Below, piece after piece: positions 24,169 through 32,944 of a DNA stretch of 64,000 nt; position 1 is the first letter of the stretch; each line of letters opens with the position of its first letter. The translations under genes were made by a program, and so were the position numbers. Source of the DNA: Plasmodiophora brassicae (Eukaryota; Endomyxa; Phytomyxea; Plasmodiophorida; Plasmodiophoridae). The stretch spans positions 744,001 to 808,000 of the forward strand of contig JASFAU010000009.1 in assembly GCA_039704465.1 (NCBI GenBank). The letters are read 5' to 3'. A model generated the notes under the pieces. The model had not been told where the DNA came from. It was given only the letters and a program-made list of their open reading frames with translations, and searched no databases.

Positions 24169-24480
24169 CGTCGGGCGCGTGGATCTGCTGCAGGGATGCC
24201 GCGTCGGACGAGGCGCCGTCGCCGATGTCGTGGGGTCGACGAACGACTGTTGACGATGACGACTGCAGTGTGGGATCCCTGTGATGTGCAGTCGGGCGCC
24301 CAGACGTCGCTGCACGTCGCCTCCTGGGACCGACAGCACCATCCCCATACAGAAACCCCCAATCAGGAACGCACCGGAACGGACCCTGGCCTGCTGTCGC
24401 TACCCGTCACCATCCGGTTCGAACCGGTTTCATTACGTTTATCAGCCGACCGGACCGCCTTGACGATGATGATGGGTATT
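24169..24480. promoter_or_regulatory. Upstream region of the HMG-box gene with a perfect palindrome
   Basis: 312 bp between the HMG-box start and the stop of the ankyrin gene to its right, both on the minus strand. It contains the 14-bp perfect palindrome CCGGTTCGAACCGG at 24414-24427, about 250 bp upstream of the HMG-box ATG. Nothing else is recognised. Confidence 0.35.
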
Positions 24481-26001
24481 CTAGGAGCGGAACCGACAGG
24501 CACGCGACCGTGGCGGGCGCCCGATCATCACCCGGAACCGGTACCAGGCGATGCCGATGTGCCTCAGGCGGATACACAAACCGAAGCAGGCCCGGTCATC
24601 GGGCCGGAACCGGTAGATCAGGATACAGATGGCGGCCAGGGCAATGAGTCCGACCGCGATAGCGCCCCATGGGACGGGCATGGCCATGGTCCTGCGCTGC
24701 TGATGGTGGGGACGGTGCTGTCGGGCAGGTGACGTTAGGCGGCGATGGACGCGCCTGGCAATGATACCGACAGCGGCACCTGCTACCAAGGACGCCCCGG
24801 TCACGAGCGCGCCATGGTCCCGCCGCATTGCCGGTCCTGTTACGGGCGGCGATGGCCAGTACCGCGCCCATGCATGATCCGCGAGAACGGTTGACGATAC
24901 CAAGATGGTTGCCCAGCTCGGCCATTTGGTCACCTTGGATCCCATGTCATCAGGACGATTGCCGGGGTACCCTTCGTCCGAGGCGGACGATTCTGGACCG
25001 TTCGACGCGTCAGGGTCCCGGAATGTCTGTGAGTCACGTTCAGGTACACGCCCAGGGGCATCCGAAACGGCAGTAGGCAGACGGCGTTGACGTTGTCGGG
25101 TGTCGTTGCATCGCGGGGGACAATCGGTCTCACCCAACGTAACATTGGCGCGGGGTCGGCATCGCCGATGGTCGACAGCAGCACCGTGTTGATTCAGGAC
25201 GTCAACGACGTCGTAGCGGCCGCTTTCGGCAGGCAGTTGCCGAGCGGTACGAGCCTGTCTGTCGACGGCATTGTTCTCTGCACCTGGGGCGAGGAGGCGC
25301 TTAACGACCTGTGTTCGCCCGTTATCGGCGGCCAGATGCAGGGGCGTCCGACCCTGATAGTCATGGGCATGAACAGCGGCGCCGCGGTCGTCCCCAGAAA
25401 ACCCACGACGTGCGACTTCGGGCAGCGCTGCTGTACGCCGATCAACATCACGAGCGCGACCGGGGAAGCCCTTGCCGACCAGCCGTACTCTGCGGGCGTT
25501 CGTCATATTGCGTTCACGGCGCGCGACGAAGCGAATCAGGGACTCTATGCTGGATGCCACTGCCCAGCTGCCCGCCTGGCTGAGCATCCCGGTGCCAGGG
25601 CGGAACGTCAGCCCAAATATGTGGCGGCGTATCTTGACCTGGGCGTCCATGGGGCCGCTTGCGCGGATCACGAGCTTCAGTTTGATGGTCGGCGCGCGCC
25701 CGTATCCCTTCAGGGTCAGGGTGCACAGCACGTGACAGCCATCCGCCTCCGTTGCTGACACGTTGGACAGCTTCGACAGCAGGACGGAAAGCACCAAGGG
25801 AGGAGATTTCTGGACGCAAATCTCATGCCGATGGGACACGGGACTCCAATCGTCGACCAATTGGCGACGTGTCCCGCGGCGCAGGTCCAAGTCGATCGTG
25901 TCGTCGCGCGCGCTATCATCGGATGCCAGTACACCAGCGGCGGCGGCGGCGGCGGCGACGATGACGACGATGCTGAAGGGCCAGCTCCAGCAGGAATGCA
26001 T
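24481..26001 (-). CDS. Secreted/membrane ankyrin protein, family member B
   Basis: Single-exon 506-aa protein. The N-terminal signal peptide (about residues 1-26) is followed by a luminal or extracellular part, ankyrin repeats near residue 215 (HDYQGRTPLHLAADNGR), a low-complexity linker and a membrane helix near residue 450 (WGAIAVGLIALAAICILIY). The C-terminal tail includes IAWYRFRVMIGRPPRSRAC. That tail and the ankyrin block are shared almost word for word with the 1481-aa protein at 26618-31063, so the two are paralogues. Several ankyrin positions are broken (for example APGAENNAV), so the repeat fold may be decaying. I chose the ATG at 26001 because it starts the signal peptide. Confidence 0.75.
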   Translation of the reverse strand: MHSCWSWPFSIVVIVAAAAAAAGVLASDDSARDDTIDLDLRRGTRRQLVDDWSPVSHRHEICVQKSPPLVLSVLLSKLSNVSATEADGCHVLCTLTLKGYGRAPTIKLKLVIRASGPMDAQVKIRRHIFGLTFRPGTGMLSQAGSWAVASSIESLIRFVARRERNMTNARRVRLVGKGFPGRARDVDRRTAALPEVARRGFSGDDRGAAVHAHDYQGRTPLHLAADNGRTQVVKRLLAPGAENNAVDRQARTARQLPAESGRYDVVDVLNQHGAAVDHRRCRPRANVTLGETDCPPRCNDTRQRQRRLPTAVSDAPGRVPERDSQTFRDPDASNGPESSASDEGYPGNRPDDMGSKVTKWPSWATILVSSTVLADHAWARYWPSPPVTGPAMRRDHGALVTGASLVAGAAVGIIARRVHRRLTSPARQHRPHHQQRRTMAMPVPWGAIAVGLIALAAICILIYRFRPDDRACFGLCIRLRHIGIAWYRFRVMIGRPPRSRACRFRS

Positions 26002-26224
26002 GATGGCAGGGATCCTGCAACAATGGAGGACCTTGGTCGATTGGGCATGAACGCACTGACTGGACCGGTCGCTCGCAGACAGCAGACCTATTTTCGGCGT
26101 CTCCCCGCCCAACGACCCTTCTCTCAACGACCCTGATAGATCGATCATCACCACTGCACCTCCACCACCTGGGCAACAGCCTGGACTGTTTCGGGAACTT
26201 CAGCTTCATGTGGCAGGTTCAGGC

Positions 26225-26600
26225 TGACTATGGTAGGATTTGGGAGCGGTATCGACGGGCACGAGACTTTGGAGGGCGCCCGATGGCAACCCGGAACCGG
26301 CGCCAGGCGAAGCCGACCTGTTTCCAGGAAGCAGCATATGCCAACGCACACGCAGTCACTGTATACGATTCGGCGCCTGAAGACACAGATGACCATGGAG
26401 GTGACGGATCCGACGACGAATGTCACTGTTGCCTGGCGATATCGCGTCCATCCCGCGGCACACCTTCTCCATCCATTCCCGGGCAGGCGACAAGGACCCC
26501 GATCGAGCGGCAGTGTTCAGCAGGTGGGCGTCCCGTTTGTCGGTTGTCAAATGGTCCGGTCTCGCCACTTCCCCAGCACGGCTGGTGACCACCACAGAGC
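26225..26600 (-). pseudogene. Remnant of a third ankyrin-family C-terminal tail
   Basis: The minus strand encodes FVVGSVTSMVICVFRRRI, then, after a frame change, FAWRRFRVAIGRPPKSRAR. These correspond to the membrane helix and the conserved tail of the two intact neighbours. Nothing upstream of the helix is preserved, so this is a truncated duplicate wedged between the two intact genes. Confidence 0.7.
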
Positions 26601-26617
26601 TGGCGTATAATAACAGT

Positions 26618-29600
26618 TTACTGTTGGGCGTTCGGCAGGGTCCGACAAGCTCGGGACCTTGGAGGACGCCCGATCATTACGCGGAACCGATACCAGGCAA
26701 TGCAGATCTGCCCCAGGCAGCACATGTCAGGACAAGTGATGTCATCGGCCTGCAAGCGGTAGATGAATATGCAAATGATGAGGAGGACAACGGTTCCGAC
26801 GACGATAGCACCCCATGGAACTGGGGTCGTTCTGGGCCGCTGGTCGGGAGAGTGCTGTTGGGCTAGGCCGGGACCGGTGCTTGAGAGCAGGTGCAGACGG
26901 ATTCGACTGGCAGCGACTCCAACGGCCAATCCTGCAACCAGCGACGCGCTGGTCAGGACAGCGTCTTGCCGGCGTGGCGTTGACGATGTTGGCCGCGATG
27001 GACGATATCGAGCCTTCGCGCTGGCGGCGAGTACGCGTAACGACCCGCCAATGGCGACGTATTGGGCCCAGTTCGACCACTGGACAATCCTACTGAGCTT
27101 GGCGTCGGTCGCGTTGGCCGATGCAAATAGTGCCCCCGTGTCAGCGGACTGTACCGGTTCAGGGGGGCGCCCGGTATCAACGATCGAAGGCAATGGAGGC
27201 GAGGGATCATCATCACGCTGCTGGCTACGGGCCTCCTCATCATCAGGAGTGACAGCGACGTCATCGACTCGACGTGGAAGCGAACGACGATCGCGGATTG
27301 CATTCGACAGCGTTGCACGAGTGTCCGGATCCAAGGCAACATCGATTGGTCGGCGCCCTCGACTGTCGACAGCAGTGTCGTTGGCGCCGCGCCGAATCAG
27401 GACGTCAATGGCCTCGTTGCGACCACTCTCGGCCGCCAGGTGCAGAGCGGTACGACCCTGGCGATCGGCGGCGTCGATATCGGCTCCTTGGTCGAGTAGA
27501 CAGCGGACGATCTCGGCTCGCCCGTTATCAGCGGCCAGGTGCAACGGCGTCTGCCCCTGATAGTCCTCAGCGTTGATGGCGGCGCCGTGGCCCAGGAGCA
27601 ATTCGACAAGGTCGTCAGAGTACCCTCGACGTGCGACCTCATGCAATACCGTGCGTCCGTCGGCGTCGTGCAGGGTGACAGAAACGCCATCGGCCACCAA
27701 CTGATCGACGGTCCCGCCGATCGTGCCCAGGTCGGCCTCATACCGTACGACAACGTGAAGCACGGATTCCATCCTGGACGTCACGGGGGCATTGCTCCTG
27801 GCGAAGACGATGAGCGGCTCCTCCGAACTGGAACCACCCGTGTACAGGGACAGCACCGGGATGCCAGTAAATGGTTGGACGTCAGGGCGCACGTGAAACC
27901 TGGGTGCCCGCCCGCGGCAACTGGCACGCTTGTGGCCCAGAGCCTGCGTCACGTGCTCATTGTTGCTGACCTGGGCGACGTCGAACGGCGTCTGGCCATC
28001 CAGAGTGCCAGCACACAGCCGGAAATAGGAACTCAGCGCATCAATCAGAGACGTGATGTCTCCGCGACCCGACTGGGCGAGCGTATGCATTGGGGTCCAC
28101 CTGGGCTTCTCGTATGAGACGATCGACGGACGTCGTCTGAGCAGGCTGGTGACCTGCGCGACATCGCCACGTCGAGTGGCGATCTGAAGAGCATCCATAT
28201 TGTCGGTGATCGCTAGGCATTTCGAGGCCTGAGAGCCTACGAAACCCTTGACAGTCCAGCCGTGCCGGGCAAGAGACCGATGCCGAAGGCGCGCGACAAT
28301 GTCGATGGGCCGGCTCTTGTAGATGACGATGGCGGTCGCACCGTCGTCACCGACCGAGTCGATCACGTGCCCGGTACGCGGGCAGCGGCGCCCCAGATCG
28401 TTCTCAAGGGGCTGATCACGCACCCAATCAAGACATCGGTCGAACAGGTCGGCGACTGCATCAGGGCAGCCCTTGATGATGCCGGCGTACTCATCGTCAG
28501 GCATCGACATTCGCCAGCTGTTCAGGCCGGTCATCATGTGCGGGGAGAGAGCGTCCAACGTGACATTGGTGAGGCGAGGCAGGAACCCGATCGCGTACCG
28601 GGGCAGGTCGGCGAGAGCGAATGCCCACAGCACCCGAGACGTGGATACCGGGTCGATGTCGTCGATATGGCGGAACAGGACAACAGTAAATGCATCGTAC
28701 AGCATCGTAGAGTCAGCCCCAGATTCGGCGAGGATCACGAGGGCGTCGACCAGTTCGAACAGATGCACGTCACTCCATAACGACGATGTGAGCATCCTGA
28801 TGACCACGTCCTGAACGAAATCGAAAGGCGCAGCATGACGATGCCTGACGAATAAGGCTATTACCCTCGCCGTGCCTTGACAGGAACGATATTCGATATC
28901 CGATGACCTAAAGCCTGTAACTTCGGGAACAATGGTGGGCAGGCGGGGAGAGAACGCGAACTCGACCGCCGACAAGATCAGGGGATGCTCCGCTATGGAG
29001 GGCAGAGTATGGGACATCACCAGCCTCTGGAACGCGACCCTTCTGATGTCGTTATGGCAGTCACGCTCGACGTCGAGCGTGTCCGGTTCGTCGCGAAACG
29101 ATATGATGAGCATACAGAGCGTCGTGACGTCCGAAGGCAGAGATGAACGTACGGTCGGAGCGAACCGATCCCGGAGCAATGCCGAGGCGGAATCCAGACG
29201 GGCACGCCGGAACGATATCAGCAGTCGGGCGATATCGACGATACGGAAGCCGAAGGAGGCGGACAGCGCCCGATGCAAGATGGCGTCGAACAGGCCAGCA
29301 GTGTTATTCGTCATTTGCTGACGGCCGGACGCGATCTGTCGTGGCAGGTTGGGGAATATCGCGGACAGGTCGGCCCAGTATTCGTCAGTGGTGGCAGGGG
29401 TGCCTGGCGGGACGGACGGGCCTACGCCTGCCCTGGCGTACAGGTACGCCGTCTGGGCCACCTGTTGCGCGGTGAGTGACTCCGAATCCCGGGTCAGAAT
29501 CGGAGCCGCCGCGTCGAACAATGGGTACACGGCGGCAGGGTCAACGTTCTCGACAACAAGGGCCAGGGTGTCGATCAGGCAGTTGGTCTTGTTTGCGAAG

Positions 29601-31063
29601 GGCGACATGTCGCTCAGGACGACCTCCATAATCTGGTGGGACAGTGAAGGTGATACACGCTGGATCAGTCGATACAGGCGCTGCAGTTGGAGCTCGGTCA
29701 GCATCGGAACGGCAGGAATGAGGGTAGAGGCAACAAGCGACTGCCAAAGGGACATGATTGTGTAGATGTCGCTCCCAGGATTCTCCGCGATGACGGTCGC
29801 CAGTTTTATAAGCCTATCTGCATCAACGTTGGCAGACGGATGGAGGGCGGCCACAGCGGTCTGGCGGACGATGTCTTCGGTCCCTCCGGAGACCAGGGAC
29901 TTAGTTATCCAGACCAGATGGTCAATCGCCTCAGTTGTTGATAGGTTCGCCATCCTCCTCTGCAAGGCAATCATTTCCGGCCGTTCACGAGCAGGCAAGA
30001 CGGAGTCCAATGCAGATTCGCTGAGCAGCATGTCAACCAGCTCGTCGATTGTGGCATGATTGCAGGGTGCAACCCGGTCGCGAAGCAATGCCGCGGCAGA
30101 CTCCAGGCCGGCCCGCCGGAACCACTTCGACAGCGTGGCAATATCGTCGACAGAAAATACGTTGCGGGTCGACAGCGCTCGTCGTAAGATGGCGTCAAAC
30201 AGGTTGGAAAGGTTGCCTGAAATTGGCTGGGGGGCAACGACCTGTCGTGCGGCGTCGGGAAAGATCGTCGTGATGAATGCCCAGGCACCAATATAAGCGC
30301 CGGAAAAGCTGGACGGGGCAGGACCCCTTGCGGTTGCCTCGGCGTAGAGATTCGCCGTCCTTACCACGTCTTTCGCGGTGAGCGATGATACACTCGCCGA
30401 CAGAATCGGGGCGGCCACGTCGAGCAGTGGGTATGTATCACCAATATCGACGCTGTAGAACAGATGGGAAAGGATGTCGATCAGGCAGCTGGTCTTATTC
30501 GTGAACGATGACAAGTCCGACAGCATGACCTCCATGAGCTGCTGGGATAACATAGGGCCTCCTCCGGCGATCAGAGACAGGAGCTGGTTGATCTGGGCCA
30601 CGTTCAGTGTCGCAACGACAGGAATCATTGTAGAAGCAACATGCTGGACAAGCGGCCATGTCTGATGATCACGACCCAACCTATCCCACACGATGGTTGC
30701 CAGGCTTAAGAGCCTATTCGTATCTACCGTGGGAGACTGATCGAGGACTGCCACAGCGGTCTGGCGGACGATATCCTCGATCCCATGTCGGACCCGGGAA
30801 TAAAGGTAGACCAGGCTGTCGACCGCCTCTGTTGCTGGCAGATTCGCCATCTTCCTCTGCAAGGCAGCCATCTCCGGCCACTCCCAAGCAGGCATCAAGG
30901 GCTCTGAACGAGTGGCATTGTCCAACAGGTCGACCAGTTCATCGATCGTCAGTTGGTCCAGCCTGCTTCGGTCGCGTTCGACAGCGCCATCGTCAGCAAA
31001 TGATTCGACGGTGACGACGACGACGGCAACGAGGCACCAGCGCCAAATCCATCGGAAACGCAT
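26618..31063 (-). CDS. Large secreted/membrane ankyrin protein, family member A
   Basis: Single-exon 1481-aa protein with a signal peptide (MRFRWIWRWCLVAVVVV...). Two tandem copies of an alpha-helical module of about 299 residues start at residues ~38 and ~337; both begin TIDELVD and share PEM-ALQR-MANL and EDIVRQTAVA. A third helical region follows. Ankyrin repeats lie at ~953-1010 and ~1137-1240 (DYQGQTPLHLAADNG, DRQGRTALHLAAESG). After an acidic linker come two hydrophobic segments near 1369 and 1415 and the tail IAWYRFRVMIGRPPRSRAC. Topology suggests a large exported or luminal part anchored near its C-terminus. The module has no family I recognise. The start is fixed by the signal peptide. 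Confidence 0.85.
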   Translation of the reverse strand: MRFRWIWRWCLVAVVVVTVESFADDGAVERDRSRLDQLTIDELVDLLDNATRSEPLMPAWEWPEMAALQRKMANLPATEAVDSLVYLYSRVRHGIEDIVRQTAVAVLDQSPTVDTNRLLSLATIVWDRLGRDHQTWPLVQHVASTMIPVVATLNVAQINQLLSLIAGGGPMLSQQLMEVMLSDLSSFTNKTSCLIDILSHLFYSVDIGDTYPLLDVAAPILSASVSSLTAKDVVRTANLYAEATARGPAPSSFSGAYIGAWAFITTIFPDAARQVVAPQPISGNLSNLFDAILRRALSTRNVFSVDDIATLSKWFRRAGLESAAALLRDRVAPCNHATIDELVDMLLSESALDSVLPARERPEMIALQRRMANLSTTEAIDHLVWITKSLVSGGTEDIVRQTAVAALHPSANVDADRLIKLATVIAENPGSDIYTIMSLWQSLVASTLIPAVPMLTELQLQRLYRLIQRVSPSLSHQIMEVVLSDMSPFANKTNCLIDTLALVVENVDPAAVYPLFDAAAPILTRDSESLTAQQVAQTAYLYARAGVGPSVPPGTPATTDEYWADLSAIFPNLPRQIASGRQQMTNNTAGLFDAILHRALSASFGFRIVDIARLLISFRRARLDSASALLRDRFAPTVRSSLPSDVTTLCMLIISFRDEPDTLDVERDCHNDIRRVAFQRLVMSHTLPSIAEHPLILSAVEFAFSPRLPTIVPEVTGFRSSDIEYRSCQGTARVIALFVRHRHAAPFDFVQDVVIRMLTSSLWSDVHLFELVDALVILAESGADSTMLYDAFTVVLFRHIDDIDPVSTSRVLWAFALADLPRYAIGFLPRLTNVTLDALSPHMMTGLNSWRMSMPDDEYAGIIKGCPDAVADLFDRCLDWVRDQPLENDLGRRCPRTGHVIDSVGDDGATAIVIYKSRPIDIVARLRHRSLARHGWTVKGFVGSQASKCLAITDNMDALQIATRRGDVAQVTSLLRRRPSIVSYEKPRWTPMHTLAQSGRGDITSLIDALSSYFRLCAGTLDGQTPFDVAQVSNNEHVTQALGHKRASCRGRAPRFHVRPDVQPFTGIPVLSLYTGGSSSEEPLIVFARSNAPVTSRMESVLHVVVRYEADLGTIGGTVDQLVADGVSVTLHDADGRTVLHEVARRGYSDDLVELLLGHGAAINAEDYQGQTPLHLAADNGRAEIVRCLLDQGADIDAADRQGRTALHLAAESGRNEAIDVLIRRGANDTAVDSRGRRPIDVALDPDTRATLSNAIRDRRSLPRRVDDVAVTPDDEEARSQQRDDDPSPPLPSIVDTGRPPEPVQSADTGALFASANATDAKLSRIVQWSNWAQYVAIGGSLRVLAASAKARYRPSRPTSSTPRRQDAVLTSASLVAGLAVGVAASRIRLHLLSSTGPGLAQQHSPDQRPRTTPVPWGAIVVGTVVLLIICIFIYRLQADDITCPDMCCLGQICIAWYRFRVMIGRPPRSRACRTLPNAQQ
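29150..30952 (-). repeat. Two tandem copies of a ~299-residue coding module
   Basis: Within the large ankyrin gene, about 30952-30056 and 30055-29150 encode paralogous helical modules. Matched landmarks are TIDELVD, MANL-TTEA/PATEA, EDIVRQTAVA, NKT-CLID and FDAIL-RALS. It is an old intragenic duplication, visible at protein level and only patchily in the DNA. Confidence 0.8.
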
Positions 31064-31374
31064 GACGGAAGCGATCTGAACACCGGGGGAGTCAACTGCA
31101 GTGGGCCCGAAATTTGCGCACTGGCTATATTCGGCCGCGCGCGGCCGCGCGCGCACCTCACAAGCTTCAGCACCGCGACCGTAGCATCTTCCGAAAATGA
31201 CAACCCAGTGACCATAACAGGTGTCCAAATGGGGTATTGGAAATGCTACCTCGGGCACAATATCTGGGGGGACAATCCCCGAGAAGACCGCAAGGAGGCC
31301 GATCGCATGACCCTGACCCGCACGCCGACCAGTACTTTTCGTCGATTGCCAATGGACGGTCATGTGCTTGACGG
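31064..31374. promoter_or_regulatory. Upstream region of the large ankyrin gene with an alternating CG tract
   Basis: About 310 bp between the start of member A and pseudogene C. At 31133-31154 there is a 22-bp, almost pure CG alternating, self-complementary tract, 70-90 bp upstream of the ATG. Such tracts can adopt Z-DNA or a hairpin. No other element is recognised. Confidence 0.35.
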
Positions 31375-32800
31375 CATCATACGTACTGGATGAAGTGGGA
31401 GTGGAACCGAGAAGTACGCAGATGCGGATGACGACGAGCGCAACGGACCCGACAGCAATGATGCCTCATGATGTGACGGGGACGGTTCTGGGGTTGCGGC
31501 GCCGGCACGCGATGACGTTGATCGTGACCGGCCGGTAAACGATAGGTGACGGTGGGGGGTGCGCCTGGAAGCAATCCCGACGACCGCAGGCGTTACTACT
31601 GGTACGCCGTCCTTGACCATGTCATGCGCGGCTGTCGCTGTCGCCGGTGTCCTGACTGGGCAACGGCGCGTCCATACATGAGCACCGACAAGCGATCCGC
31701 CAATGTTCGCGTATTGGGCTCACGTCGACCACTGAGCGTTCCTGCCCCGATGATTCATAGCAGGTTTTGACACCTCAGGCCCTCGTCTCGCCGCGCGAAG
31801 GCCTGGGCACCCTCGGCAGAACGTGTCCGGGACGCACGTTCACCACGGATGGCATCTGATAACAATTTGCGAACGGTGTGGGACCCGGCGACGTCCATGG
31901 GTTGGAGCTCCTGGTGGCCGCTCGCCGACACGTCCGCGCCGCGCCGCACAACGACGTACATAGGTAGAGCAGCCTTGACGGCGACGTCGCCCCGCCCTGA
32001 GCGGGCTAACGTGTGCAGCGGCGTCAAATGGAGAGCGGGCCAGCCATGCTCGTTCCGCGAAGCAATGCGCCGACCAGGTGGACGTCGCCGCGCTGAACAG
32101 CATGGTGCAGAGCGTCCCAATCGGGGGACGGAAGGCGGATCCCGGAACCGGGCGAGATGGCAGCGTTTACCACCCAGCCGTGGCGAGCAAGTGGACGATC
32201 ACGAAAGGCGGCCGACTGGGTCGTTCTCGTACCTATATGCGACTCTGGCGACCGGCCTTTCGTCGTCAAAGGAGCCATCGACGGTATATCCAGTTCGCTG
32301 ACAGCGTCGTGTCCCGCCCGCGGCCGTCGCTGGAGGTTGCTCGCGGACCCATTGAAAGCCCCGGTCGAACAGCTCAGACAGCCTGCCAGGGCACCGTTCA
32401 ACTATGGCGGGGCATTGCTCCTGATCAGGCATCGACGTGCGTCTGCTGTTCAGGTTCGCGGCCATGTGCGGAGATAGTCGGTCGAATGTGACATTGGCGA
32501 GGCGGGGAAGGAATCTGACCGCCTAACGACGGCCGGTCGACGAGGGCGAACGACCAGAGTATTCTCGATACCGCAACCGGGTCGATGCTGTCGATGCCCG
32601 TCGTCGGGCTGTTGGCGTGACGAATATTGAATGGGCTTCAGCGAGAAACAAGCAGTTGGACGCCTCACGCCCTGGCACGGCAGTTGACTTCCTCCGCAGA
32701 ACATGAAACAATTCGCCAGGCGAGTGACCACTGAACGACACGCCGCCAAGGCTGGTTACACAACCACGGCTGCTGGCACGACATCTGACCTTCCAGAGTG
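31375..32800 (-). pseudogene. Pseudogene of the ankyrin family, member C
   Basis: Broken frames match the C-terminal half of member A. They include ELFDRGFQWVREQPP (A: DLFDRCLDWVRDQPL), RHGWVVNAAI (A: RHGWTVKGFV), DALHHAVQRGDVHLVGALLR (an ankyrin repeat), LHTLARSGRGD and finally GIIAVGSVALVVIRIC near 31450, the membrane helix. The Trp codon just before the helix has become TGA, and several frameshifts occur. The N-terminal modules are missing. It is a 5'-truncated, inactivated paralogue next to the intact gene. Confidence 0.8.
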
Positions 32801-32944
32801 TCTGTGTGCTACGTACTATAAACAGGAGTGCAGCAGCCAACTACGTCTTTGACATCAGCGCTGGAACGTGACAGTACTGGGCTAATCGCTCTGGTCAAAC
32901 GAAGACGGTGGCACTGGAAATCATGTTGAATTTCCACGTGTCGT

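Noticed and set aside
24148..24732. Plus-strand ORF across the HMG upstream region and ankyrin tail
   Set aside because: Overlaps the conserved tail of the ankyrin gene in antisense and has no motif.
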